The position numbers and the translations under genes were made by a program. A stretch of DNA of 64,000 nucleotides. Source: Lineus longissimus. Lineage: Eukaryota > Nemertea > Pilidiophora > Heteronemertea > Lineidae. Of this stretch, positions 1 to 13,300 are shown piece by piece (the first letter of the stretch is position 1; each line of letters starts with the position of its first letter). Location of the stretch: assembly GCF_910592395.1 (NCBI RefSeq), contig NC_088317.1:2604001-2668000 (forward strand), read 5' to 3'. The notes below the pieces were generated by a model that did not search any database, was not told the DNA's origin, and saw only the letters and a list, made by a program, of their open reading frames with translations.

Positions 1-447
1 AAAGCCAGCCTTGGAGCAGTCAACTGAAATAACGATCACCAGAGTTGGGTATGAGTGAGGCATTCGAAGCATTTATTATCAAGAGTCAAATCCTTTGATG
101 GTACTCTCACTGAAGAGGGACAAGATGTCCAGATGGTAGGAAGTCACTAGTGCTGTTCAGGCTCGTGTACCAAGATCTTTCAGTTTCAATGGCATGAACA
201 GGGATGAATTTCGGGCCTATACTCGTCCGTCGGTAAAGACTCCAGTTGAATACACATTGAATGATTGAGGAGGTCAAGTCATCAATGCAGGGAAACACCT
301 GTCATCACATGCAACACCCCCTCAGTTTGACCATAACACATGAATGTTTAATCCCACCAGATGCCAGTTCAGAACTCTAACAAAATTTCACCTTCAAGAT
401 AACAGTATCCACTAAAAGAAGACAGTGGCTCCAACCTCAGAACTTAC
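1..447 (-). other. Filamin intron, partial
   Basis: Follows the donor at 447-442. No frame in it shows a filamin strand pattern, and I see nothing else in it. Confidence 0.7.
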
Positions 448-1390
448 CCTCAATTCTGGCCGTCTCCTTGATGATCGTCGACTCTGACCTCACAACAGCA
501 GAGTACTTGGGGTCGCACACATCAACATAATAGGTATCGCCAATCCTTATCGACCCAACCAACACATCGATCTTATAGCGACCTAGGAACAAAACAAACA
601 TCTTTGAGAGACTAAAATACTTGTATGAAGATCTTGTTCAGGACTTCATGCACATCCATAGATTATTTAAAGCCTCTTATGGCAGGCAGGCACCGTCAGA
701 TTCAAATTGTGGAATATTGGCTGAGAATCTCACATAATACAGGAACTGAGGAAAAGTAACTTTCGACTGGACAACACTCGCCAACACACAATTCCGACCT
801 CGCCCACTATAGCATGCCGAAAACCTGCCGAAGGACTCACCTGCTACTGTTGGTTTGTACTCCACTTTATACAGTCCATTTGACTCATGGTGGATATGAG
901 AGGTGACTTGGCCTCCTGTGGGCGATGTGACGATGACCTTCAGGGCGTGGGGGTCGGCGCCGCTTGCATGGATGTTGAAGAAGCTATTCTGCAGACATAT
1001 GGCACGATGGAGGCCGCGGCCTTCGACACGCATGGACGAGGGATCAGCTATTTCCATGCTGAACGGAGATCCTGAAAACATAATGGTGGTAAATATGTGG
1101 TCCCAAGTGTAAGGTAGTCTGCAGCTACTCTCGTCACAGTTTCGTCTTCAAAGTGCCAAGAAATTGCAAGATTAACGCCGAAACATTTCAAGAAACTTCG
1201 GAGGAAAACTCACCTTTAACCTCGATACCATTGAAATAAACTTTGACAAGGTATCTTCCCGGTCCGTCAGGGGTAAAGTGGATCTTGTAGATACCAGACG
1301 CGACCTCTCGTTCGACATTTGCTTGGATTTGTTGACGGTTGTGCTGAATTTCGACCCTGAGTTCGCCATAACCAGCACTGCTGCAGTCGG
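448..1390 (-). CDS. jbug-like: Filamin exons 11-13: further filamin repeats, continuing out of window
   Basis: Exons 1390-1214, 1071-841 and 582-448, all phase 1 to phase 1. They encode ADCSSAGYGELRVEI, then GIYKIHFTPDGPGRYLVKV, GSPFSMEIADPSSMRVEG, NGLYKVEYKPTVAG, and RYKIDVLVGSIRIGDTYYVD. These are the alternating beta strands of two successive filamin repeats, with the usual GSPF junction. The donor after 448 is GTAAGT, so at least one more exon lies beyond base 1. Bases 1-441 look intronic. Confidence 0.9.
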
Positions 1391-4300
1391 CTGTAAGATA
1401 GAAGGGACAAACCTGAGAATGGAACTTCACCAACTCTAACTCTTCACCACTTGAACCTCATGTTCCTTCATTATGTTTTTTTCATATATCATTTTGCACG
1501 ATGTCTGACTAGCAAGACCTGGACACCTTGGGGAAGCTGCAGGAGGGGAAGACCTAATCAAACCTGGAGACGATCCAATGAACAGACACTCAAAGAGAAG
1601 GACCATACATAGGAATCAACCAACCACTGAACGGACAACTGGGCAGGGCCAAGGAGGAAGAAACCACATCTGCTTGGTAAGGCGCTATAAGTCAGAGAAG
1701 TAGTAAAATATCAACATGATCCACAGACCGACTCACCAAAGAGGACATATTTTTCATCAGGTGCCTCCGTTGGATCACGATCCGCAAAATACATGACAGC
1801 CGGATGAGATTGAAGAATGATCGGCATATTCTGCATAGCCATATTATCCACCCTCTTATCCTCGACAAGGTAAACATGCCGTGTTCTCATGTTGATAATC
1901 CTATCCTCCTGTTCCGCCTTTCCCAACGGTATTACCGCGTCAGATTCCGGTATCGGACCATTTTGATAAGCAATCAGATTTTTATCCTTTTTTGGATTTT
2001 TTTCCCAGATCGTCGATTCAGATATATGCATAGTGTGCCCGTGATTTGGACGTTTGGTGTTACTGGGGTCATAAGGTGCGTCGGTAAAGTCGTTGCCGCT
2101 GACTGCGTACTTCGCCCCTTCCTCCTCGTCATCCTTCGGCCGCGGCGGAAGCAAAAGGGTCAAATCTTCATCCGGGTACTTCTCATTATCAACGATAATC
2201 ACCTTGATGTCGATTTGTTCTTCCTCAGGTTCCGTCTGCTTCACAATGCTGTTGTAATCGCCCGTCTTGCCCCCCTTCCCATCTTGCCCCACTTTTCCTT
2301 CACTGCTTCCTTTAGGTTCATAGCTATTCCTCAAAATGCTAGATTCCTTTACAGTCTTCAAACTCTCATCCTGGGATTCCTCGGCAAGCTTCTGTGTGAA
2401 TTTAGTTATAGTATCCGGATATATAGAGGGGGTCACAGGTAAACTAGGCCAGTACATTTTCGAATTTGAGAGTCTCCAATGTCCAAAGTTAGTTAGAGCA
2501 AAACATTTACTCAGAGACCTAGAACTTATCCAATTGGGACCGGCGATTTCCTCACCAGTTACGACAACAGGTGGGAACAGCACTCGAAACAGACAACCTA
2601 CTCGAGCATCTATCAACATCAGATGTTATTCTAATTAAAGAATATCAATCAATACAGTCAAACCTCTCTATCAAGGACTGACAATTGGGACTGATAAATG
2701 CTGTCCTTAATAGGGAGGTGTCCTGATTAGAGAGGTGTCCATATGTGCTCTGCTTGAACCACAGAGTAGAAAGACTTTGCTGGAGGATCAAGATGACACC
2801 ACCCAAACTAAGCATTTGATGCAGCTGAAGATAGCTAAGAAGAAGAATGCGTCTATAATTTGTTTTTGAACTGTGGTTAATATGTGATACCTTTCCCATC
2901 TCTTGTCGAAAGACAAACAATTCGAAGCCTCTCATTGTGAAAATCGTATTTTAGTATCTTTTACTTCTTATAGTGGCAGGCAAAAGAACCTGCCATTCGT
3001 GTGGGCAATCACTTACAGAACTTGTGTTGAAAACTACAACAGACACACCTTTGAAAGTGATAGCATATTCAGGACGGCGTACATGTAAAGCTCCAACCAA
3101 TGTACAGAATCACACTATCGATCAATGTTTGAAATATCGATCAGTCATTGCCAAGCCGAATACTGATTAAGGGCTGGTGGAAATTCCTCACTCAAACCTG
3201 AAGTACTTTTCAAGTGATTCACCCTTCGAACCTGTTCCAAGCTCAATAAAAGAGGGTAGATCTGGAATTCATCAGGAGACGTACACAAACATTTTACCAA
3301 CTGATCGTGGACACTTTCAGACCCGTAGCTATTCATTTGTGACGACCATCAAAAAAGAGGGGTCAGATTGTGATCCAAGATGGAGAAATGTTGGATAATG
3401 TGGGATAATGCAGGCTCAAGGCATATCACAGTGGGCTCTCACTGACTTGAAAGAGAAAAAGCTGTCTCTGCTCCGAAGTGCATAGGCCTAATCTTTGATT
3501 CTGATTTGCCTCCTTTATTCTCATGTCTGCTTTCAGCAAAATATTCCCAATTTGATGAGCACAGCAAATGACAACAACACCTGACAATCCAGATCAATAA
3601 ATAGTACCACTAGTTCAATGACTGAACTACAGATGGCAGCACTAGATACAAACTGAAGAATGAAGAGAAGGGCATGCAGTCTCCACTAAAATGCCCAGCT
3701 TTCTGTCATCACCAGTGAGTTGGTGCTTTGGGCAAGGTGCTTCCACGGAGAAGGGCTCAGTACATGTGACATTGGTTGATTGATCAACTGATGACCAGGC
3801 AAGAAATGGCCTTGAGAGGCACAATGGCTGATACCCTTTAAGCCTCTCAAGCTCCAAACGACTGCACAGATAATTCAATCCCCATTTTTTAGTATTCTAC
3901 ACCTTTCCCTTTGAATTTTTTGAACGGCTTAGACTACATCTCGATACTTACCTCGGAATGCGAAAGATTTGCCCACAAAGCTATTGGCCTGTTCCAATCC
4001 AAACACCTCTACTCTCATCGGATCAAACACACGCACAACCATCGGGCTGCCGGGGATGTGCTGCCCTTCGTATTTCATGCCCAGCTCCCAGTCGCCTGAA
4101 GGAGAAGATGAGAGTAGTTATAGCTTGAGAGAATACATCATAGTTGAATATTAGGTGCAGTTGCTATCTCAGCCTGTAGCCTGATGTTACTCTGAGCTGT
4201 GTTCCTGAAGGACCTGTCTTGTCGACTTTATTCATTTACCCAGTACAGGAGGCCTGGTGGAAATATACATCTATAGTATAGTTACTGAAATACCCAATCC

Positions 4301-7300
4301 GATAAAAGTCGATATTTGGTTACATCTCTCTAGATAATACTTCAACAGCATCAACTGGGCTGCTTTTTTAATAGTTTTCCAAAATGTACCATCTGCAAAC
4401 GCACTACCGCTCAGTTGGCAGTTGATAAACTAAAAAGAAGCAAATACAGAGCCATTGTGAAAGTGGCACATGATTTTTGAGATGAAAATCATGCAGTGAG
4501 CACACCTTGTAATGAAAGATTTCAAAATGCAGCACGCGTAAATCTTAAACATGGAAAATGAAATGAAACATGACAGAATGTCCATTCCCCCCTTAAAAAA
4601 AGCACATTTTTCAGATGGTAGATGCATATTCAGGCAAAGAAATCGCATATAAGCTAGTTATGAAATGGAACCCCAATTGTCTGGTCAAGAGCTATAGCTT
4701 AATGAAGAAGTTCATGCAATGATTATCAACTGACTATAAAATATTTTTCTAAAATGCAAGGCATAAAGGTTTGGTTCCATGTTTGCATGAAGCACAGTCA
4801 TTCAAGCCAAAAAGAACTGGTATTTCCAAAGTTGAGGATGCGTAAATGCAAAAATGAAAATAGTTATCACTTTCCTCCGATAACAAAATTCAAACTTACC
4901 TCTTTTTGCTAGATGACAGACAAACGTGATTTATCATTAGGGTGCAAGATAAAAATCGGGAGAATTAAATTGTTGTTTCAAACAGGGTCTTCACTAGTCC
5001 AAGTCTATACTGGGTAGCCAAGAGGCAAACAAAGCCCTCGGAAAATGTCACTAAAAAGCTGCAACGTTGGTCACGTTTCACAATGATTTTCACAAAACAT
5101 TACACCATTTCTAGTACCTGGTTGCCCGACTTCATACTGACCTATTTCCGTTGGCGTAAATCGTATCACATAGACGCCATTCTCGTAAGACACAGGAAGG
5201 TCGATGATGCGTCCACTAGGTGCTTTGGCTTCAAAACATACATCGGACTGACTTGTTCCCTGGGCATCAATCTGAAAGAAGGGGTATTTTCATAATCTCA
5301 TTTTTCTCATCAGGACATATCAGCAGTGTACGATCGGTCATACACTGCTGGACATATCAATAGATAATTTGTTGTTTCATTTTCAATGTAAATGGCTTCT
5401 ATCAGCCAAGTTCCTTAGTTACCCTTTAAAATGCATCACAAGGCCCTAATAGCATCACATTAAAATCTTGTCAGGCATTGGAGATGTTCTCTAACTATAG
5501 TATTATGGGCAACAATTATTCTACATGTGTGTTGTCAATATTTTTGTTGAAATCATTTCATGGAGAGGCACTGTATTTGGAGAAAGGGGCTTGAATTCCT
5601 ACGTTATGACTAAGTTTCAACCAACACCAAACAGCCACATATCATGCATATTCCAGTCACACTTGACTTGGGAAGGCATATTTATCCCCTCAAGAGTCTG
5701 CAGTTATGAAACACCTGCCACTTAAGTCGGGGTGTACATCTATACCTAAGAATATGAACTGAAATCCAGGCATAGTCATCTCTCCTTACATATCAACCTG
5801 AGCGCCATTTTATGGGTGTGTAATGGAATCCTAGGTGGGATTGGGAGAAGACTTACCCTGATTTCATTAACGTGTCCAATGACACAGGGCCCAAGTCCTG
5901 GCATTGAGAATTTGCTCCGGTCAGCAGCTACTTTGAAGGTGATAGGACTTCCGTTGACATTCTCGCCATGAAGACTGGCATGGATCTACAAATCATGCCA
6001 AAGATTAAGAAAATGAATACAATATATATATGTTTATTCGTACTACTTTCCGTTGTACAGATAACAAAAAAACAAAAAAAAACAAAAAAAAAACAATACA
6101 TCACCACCACAAACCAACCATACATGAATTATTTTGGGAAACTCTAATTGACTTCTAACACAGGAATTTTCAGACTATGGGCACCCTTGATGCCAAAAAA
6201 TCATTAACCCAGTCATGAAAATCAAAATGCCATCGGTTCACAAAATTGAATTCAGGGTTGAGTAAAGAATGTAGAAATTCTCATAAGCTGCAATCAACAG
6301 AGATAGATGACTCTTTCTAGATAGCTTTTAGCACCTGTAGAAGTGTAATTTTTTCTGTCCACCTTTATGATACCAAAGTGAAACAGCTATTAAGCAATAA
6401 AAATGATTAACCTTTTGCTAAATCATGTTACTCAAACATTTAAAACACAAAATGGTCTTACGTGATGGACGCCCGTTTCTGTCGGTTGGAATTGAATTTC
6501 AGCATAATTGCCGTGCCAGTGTGGAGAGAGGCCTTTGGACTGAGTGGGGGTCACAACCATGAACTTTATTTGGCCCTTATTAACGTCATTCTCGAGGATG
6601 TCCAGTTTGCACAGTTTCTAGAGGAGATGGAAGTGGTTAAAGCAGTGTACCGCAGTACCGCCAATGAAGACCTGAATATTTTCATTCCCCATAAAATTTC
6701 ATGAGGTTTTTTCATATAATCTATTTCGCAGATGGCTGCCTTTAAAATCAAAAATATTCAGGTCTACAGAATGTCTTTCAATAAAGAAGTAGGCAGCATA
6801 TAACAAGCGAGATATGGATACAATACTTGAAGAAGCAAAGAATGATCAGCGTTTTTTTAGCCAAACAATTGTCAACTTCTATCAAGTCTTTCTTGCACAG
6901 CACTCTCAGCTAATACATTCAAGATGCTAGACCGAAGCACAGAGCACCATACTACATGTATTTAAGCAAAACATCCTGGATAAGCTTTGACCAAAGATTT
7001 GCAGAGCAACAGCATTTCATATCATAGCTTCATAACAATGGTCTATGCACAGAAAACAATGGTTAATGCACAGCAGCGCCCTCTTTACTTTCCATCTGAA
7101 GCTAAGCAGATATTTAGCTATATTTTCTTCTTCTTCTGCGCTCGGAATATTCGAGATGCACACTAGACAAGCTATAGCTATAGACAACCAAAAACGTATA
7201 TTGTAAGAGTTTACTTACTCCCTGGCCCACATGTATCGTTTCTGGGTCGCCCACCAGGTGGCACTTGTCAACCACCGCCGTGGGTTTGTGGAAATTCTTG

Positions 7301-10300
7301 AAGTATGCACAGTACGCCATCGGACCTATGTGGTCCACTTCGGGGTCGGCGAGTTCTTTAGCGGACAGGACAGGTTCCACTCCGAGGCTGCGACCAGCGT
7401 CCAGAGCTATAGTAGTAAATACGAATTGGAAATCAAATCATGAATCTACATGTGCATCTAAACTGTATGATTAAGCAATGGGATATCACAGATACCAAGA
7501 ATGAGTTACCACCAAGACTGAGCGATTGCAACCTGAAGATTGTCAAATTCCTAAGCAATGTTTTGCTATTTGGTGTGTACAGTGCCGTCTCGCATGAAAT
7601 CAACTATAAGCAGGAGAAACTATCGCTGCTAGCACCCTGCATTCAAGGCCACTTACCTTTTTTTAAATTCTCCAAAGCATCATGGGGGTCAAGATGGGGG
7701 TATCCGGGGATGGTTGCCCCGAGGTTATGACACAAATGGCACAGGAGAGTACCATCATTCCAATCAGTCTGAAATCACAAAGCGAATGGTTTAACACTTT
7801 TGCTGAGGATGACGTACGTGGCATGTGCTCAGTTTGGTTGGTTATGGACAAAAAGGCCTGCGTAGTCTTACCTGGAAGTTGTTAATCTTGTGGTGTGGCA
7901 GCATGGACTGGGTCAACCGCATCGTGGCATTGTAACCAGGAGAATCATGTTTCATGAAGTATGACAAATACGTCATACCGGACAACTCGTCAAGATCGGG
8001 ACTGGACATATCCTCTGGACGACATACGAGGGGGATGGCAAATTCTTCTTTGGCGCACATCATGGCATTGCGACAGTTCTGCAGGCGCTGGCTGCGGTCC
8101 AGTTTCCTCCAGTCGGGCGCCAGACCAGGACGACAGTATTCAAGCAGGGCACTAAAAGATAACAAACAAGAAAAAAGGTAAAATAAGGACAATTTTTATC
8201 AGTTTGGGATGGGTAGGAGCTGGTTGCAAATACAAATGTACATGGAATGTATATGGAGTGAATTTAATGTTTGAAATTATTTTGATATTTTCAATAAATC
8301 AACAAGAGATTGTAAAGCACCTGAACTTTCGGCACTCTGGAAAAGGCAGCGATATTTATATACATGAACAGCAAAAATATCCATCTACATGCGAATTTAA
8401 GAAATATTGAAGCAACTACCCTACAGCAACTAACAAAAGAGTTAAAAGTCATTTGCCATTTGTAAACAAACATCAACTGACTGTAAATATAGAGACTGAT
8501 AGCTGCTCCGCTGAAAACTTATTACTGTCAGGGAATTTCAAAATCCCTCACATCCTTGGCACTGTTTCACAAAAGGTGGCAGCACGGAGAAGGTAATGGA
8601 CCACACTGTTGAAGGTCATCGCACGTATCTCACAATGGGCGTATTAAGGCAATAAACCTCTTCAGGAATGCATCTCACATTTCAAGTCATTACGGAAATC
8701 AATGAACCGAGCTGATAGGTGCACGGCGTTAATGCCGTACATAAAGCATTCCCCGTGGCCTCGGCTAGTGCAATACAGGACACTGCGATACAGATGTATC
8801 GAAATAATGGTTGTTTATCGTGAAAATAATCAACGGAGGACATTTGAGGACATGCATTCTCATAGAAAGCAAATGGGCGTAGATTCTTTATTGATCAGAA
8901 ATCTTCATCACAGAAACTACCATGACATTTACAAAATCCAGATATCACAGTTTGATATATCATAGGAGGGCCATTTCATTTTTGTTGGATAGATTGAGTC
9001 ATATTTCCAATGATTGATCATCATTCGGCATGGTCAGTGTTATTGAAGATGACATACAAAGGGTGTGCTAAACTTATTCTAAAATAACTTCCCAAATGTC
9101 AGCAGAATTAACACTTGGAATTTCCAAATGCTGTTAGCACACAATGTATAAAACAATAAGTACAGCTATTGAAGAAGTCACATCATGCATTGTGTCATGC
9201 ATGGCACTTGGCAGATGTATTGTGTAATGACATCATAGACAGTACACACCATGGCGTCAATTTCTAGGGATCATGTCATCAATCCTATAAAATCATTGTT
9301 AAAATGGTTTTGCCCAAATGTGACTCGCTCTACCAAAACTAGGCGCTTGTCGCATCTGAACTCGACAGGTTGATACGGACTTGTTGTTCATTTCCCTATT
9401 GTAGACCTTTTGTGAAATCTATTACAAACTGATTTGGTCACATTTCACAAAAGGTCTACAATAGGGAAATGAACAACAAGTCCGTATGAACCTGTCGAGT
9501 TTAGATGCGACAAGCGCCTAGTTTTGGTAGAGCGAGTCACAAATGGCTAAATGGCTAAACAAGTAAAGTTTGTGGCATAGCATTGATACTATTAAGCCAC
9601 AGAGAGTTAAGAAGTGGATTAGTCCAAGGATCGAATCCACAATTTTCAAATCATAAAACCAAGATCAAATTCTATCAAACTTTCAAGAAAGTACTTTGCT
9701 CTCTGACAAATTGAACAAAGCTATGATCTCATGGCCCCAAATTTCAGTAACCGAATCAGGTCTTCATTACCGTCTTCCAATAATTTCATCGAGATTACAA
9801 TTCTCCAGTGTGAGTGTAAATATCTCGAGAGTTTTTAGATGATTACTTCGAAATATAATCCTCCCAAATAATTCCTTTTGTGGCCCTGAATAGCAACTTG
9901 TGCCATGGAGCGAAGATATTTGATATACATAAGGGTTATATTCTACAGGTCTCCATCTAGCTCTTGCTGTGAAAGCCGGATGTCAAATGCACAGGCAGAG
10001 CACAGCATCCAAGCACTTGATACGAAGTGCTTGCAGACAACTTGGGATCTCCTCCGTACGTTGAAAGTAACAGTCAGTCCCACAAGACGAGGAGACGATA
10101 AGTGGAATGCAGGAGATACTCCTACCACCCTGAACAGACAGGAGCTAAACTGACATAGACGCTGACACGACACGCTTGCAAAGACCATCTTGCATGGCAT
10201 CACTGGAGGGAGGATGCGAGGAATACTGAGGAAAACACTGATTGACAACAACAAAGCTTGGACCGGCCTCACAACACCTCAACTCATCTGGAAGGCTAAA

Positions 10301-13300
10301 AACCGGTCGCCTGGGGCGTGCATCACTGCTGATATCCATCTATTCTCCAGGGAAAATCACTCTCTCTTTCTTGTCTTTGACACTCTCCATGCTCATCGTT
10401 CATTCAGTCCATATCACACGATCAGACCTGCTCCCTACTCCCTGTTCGACTGATATATTTGATTAGATTCATTGTATGATTGACACGGCTGGAACAAAAC
10501 CGATGAGGCTAATGATCGATGGATAAGAGGGTAGAGAATGTCAACACAAGCTATTGGTCAACATTTGAGGGCCTTTGAGAACAACAGAATAAGACACTGC
10601 GGATCAACATGTCGAATATCTCAATTGATCTCAGCCTCATCAGTGCCTTGATATTGTAATTTGATCAACCTGATCTAATCAACTAAGTAAGCAAACTAAC
10701 CATGGAGGATTTTATCATCTTGATGGTGCCACTGCAGATGTGTCCTGTCGTCCAAATAGGCTATTGAGACACTTGAAATTGACTTCATATCACAAGACCC
10801 TAGGCAACCTTTACTCTCCTAATCAATAGCAGTGAATGATTTATGAGCAATATCATAAGAATATTGCCTATTGATAATTACTTAGGTTGATCGATGTCTT
10901 AATGTCCAGTTCCATACGGAAGAAATTACGACACACGTCCACAAATGGAAGATTAGGGACCAAGAAGGTCAAATGCTTCGACTACCAGGACATGGATAAT
11001 CTCAAGGAACGAAGCTACAGGTCTAAATCTACAGCTTAGCTCCTTCCCTTCTACTTATGTACCAGCTTAATTCTCAGCCTTCTATCCTACCCTGCCTACT
11101 TTGAGGAAGCCGACAACTGACATCGTCACAATCCCTTACGCAAGTAATGACATAGTAGCTGGCTTTGTCCAATCCGTGTCCTCAAGATAGGATTGTTGTA
11201 AGTCAGCATCAGGCAGGCTTTAGCTCAGGCCATCCCACCAGCTTGGATTGCCCACTCATGTAAATCAACTACACATCTGGTTGTTTCTCAGCTCATAGAT
11301 TGCTGTCTTCGAAAAGAATTCACTGCCGTCTTTTCTCAAGACTGGAATTCCGAAACTACTTCCATGACTCTACTTCTTGCCATCTTTCAAGTTGTTTTCT
11401 CTCAAATAATCATTCCATAAACCATAACTAATGGTCCTCTAACAGTTTTTCGGATGTCTTTGCCTGTCATCTGTCACAGATAATGACAGTTAAAGAACAC
11501 ACGGTACATTTCCTGTAATTCTTGAACCAATTATCGCTCCACTATCCAACAAGATAATCCAGGTGAAATTTTTTTCTATTCGCTCTGCAAGAGCTTATAT
11601 CAGACTGGAAGGTTCCTCTTTCCAGTAAGACAAAAATCGGGCAATCTTCAAAAAAGACTCACTGAAGATGCTGCAGACAGATTGGCATTATCTATGCCAG
11701 CAAACCAGCTAGCAGATGCAGACTGATTGGCAATCCATTGCCATCAACCCAGCAGATGCAGATTAACTGGCATTTCCATTGCCAGCACTCATCAAACACC
11801 ACCCTCAGCTGCAGACCCTGGAGCATCCATAGCATTGTCACTTATTTACTTTATCAATAAGTGATGCAAATTGAAAGTGGAAACAGAAGAATGCATTAGG
11901 TTGAAGGAGCTCACATTGTATGTATGAATGTTGTCGGGCTTTCAGAGCAAGGCAGTGGACTGTCATAGTGGTATATCGATATCCGCACTGGGCCTGTAAT
12001 TCATTTCCCAATGGAGTTACTGTCCAAATGTCCAGGCTTTCACAGCCGAGGTTGAGTAAGCAGTGCAGCAATAGACCATTTCACAAGAAAACAACATTCT
12101 CAGTTTTGGTGATCACACAGAAAACTCAAAACTTACTTCTTTGCAAAGCTCACTGCAGTAACTTGGTTTATACACAATAAAGGAAAGAATGTTTTCACCA
12201 AGCAGCATGACTGTATTAAAAGACTAGAGAAGAAACAAACAGCTCATTCTGCAGAATGGCGAGCAACTGGTTCTTTAAGTGAAACACAGCTACAAAGGTA
12301 AACACATTAATTTGAAGCAAAACAATTGTTTCTTTCCTCAAGGCATACAAACACAAATAGCATGTCAACAATGGGTGTTTATTGCTCCCAACACGGATAC
12401 AACAAAGACCTGTACATATGCCACAGCGATAAAGGATTTTTCGCACAGCAAGCAGCCTTAAAGATGCTCCTCTGAGGAAGCGATAAATTGTCTATTTAGT
12501 ACCCTGGGTCGCAACAGCAGGCCATGGAAGCTATGGAGATGCAGCCATAAAGATCACTTTATCACGTGGAAGGAAATTCAACCATTTGTATTTATCATCA
12601 GAGCAATATGGGATGCGGTTGGCGAAATTTGTCTCTTAAATAGTACCCTGGGTCGATTGGCTGATATCAGTAGGCCAGAGCTTCACACAGCAATGGGGCA
12701 GGAGAGATGCAGCTAAATAGCACCAGATGAAGAAAGTTTCACAGAGAGTTCTGTAATCAACCAAGTGGTGTAACCACAAACATTTTCGCCAATGGTGATC
12801 AAGGAACTTCATCTGTTCAAAGTTTGCCAACAAAAGACTGAGAACAATAACAACTTAGATAAATGAAACGAAAGTGACAACAAGAACCAGAAACGTGGAA
12901 CACTGCTCCAATACTCACTGTAGCGCCACACCATCATTCCAATCCGTCGTAAAATTCCTTATCTTACAATCCGGAATGGCCGCCCTGAGGAACGCGAGCA
13001 TCAATTTCTTGGGCGGCGCTTTCGATTTGCCAATCTGGTACCTCAGGATCATGTGCCACATGAGCCCGAGGATGAGTTTGGAATTCCCGCCCAGGACATC
13101 TTCACTACCTGAAGTTAGAGAAGCGGTGAGCGCGGGTTAGAAAGCAAAACCTAGACTACACTAATAAAGCAAGGATAAAAGGTTAAAATCATTAATCAAG
13201 CAAGGCATAATAGCTAGGTTAAACCTATAATCAGCAAATGCAAGATGGTATTGAATCTGGAGATATCCCGCAGGGCAGCTCCACTACCTGAAGATAAAAA

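Larger units (their letters stand above)
8152..12918 (-). other. Filamin intron between exon 2B and exon 3
   Basis: A 4.8-kb intron. It holds one complete foldback element (9320-9540), an imperfect tandem repeat (11668-11790) and a diverged two-copy segment (12488-12547 and 12627-12714 share TAGTACCCTGGGTCG). No third copy of the exon-2 motif (DWNDGVAL or LILGL) was seen. Otherwise nothing recognised. Confidence 0.6.

Noticed and set aside
1804-2442. 212-codon plus-strand frame opposite the candidate filamin exon
   Set aside because: Its translation is hydrophobic and shapeless, while the minus strand ends at a donor in filamin phase. Treated as a shadow.
5321-5350. 10-bp inverted repeat CAGCAGTGTA / TACACTGCTG with 10-base loop
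   Set aside because: Short, isolated and intronic; expected at this size by chance in 64 kb and without a second copy.
12874-13140. 88-codon plus-strand frame
   Set aside because: It is the antisense of filamin exon 2B, whose minus-strand translation is clearly a CH domain.
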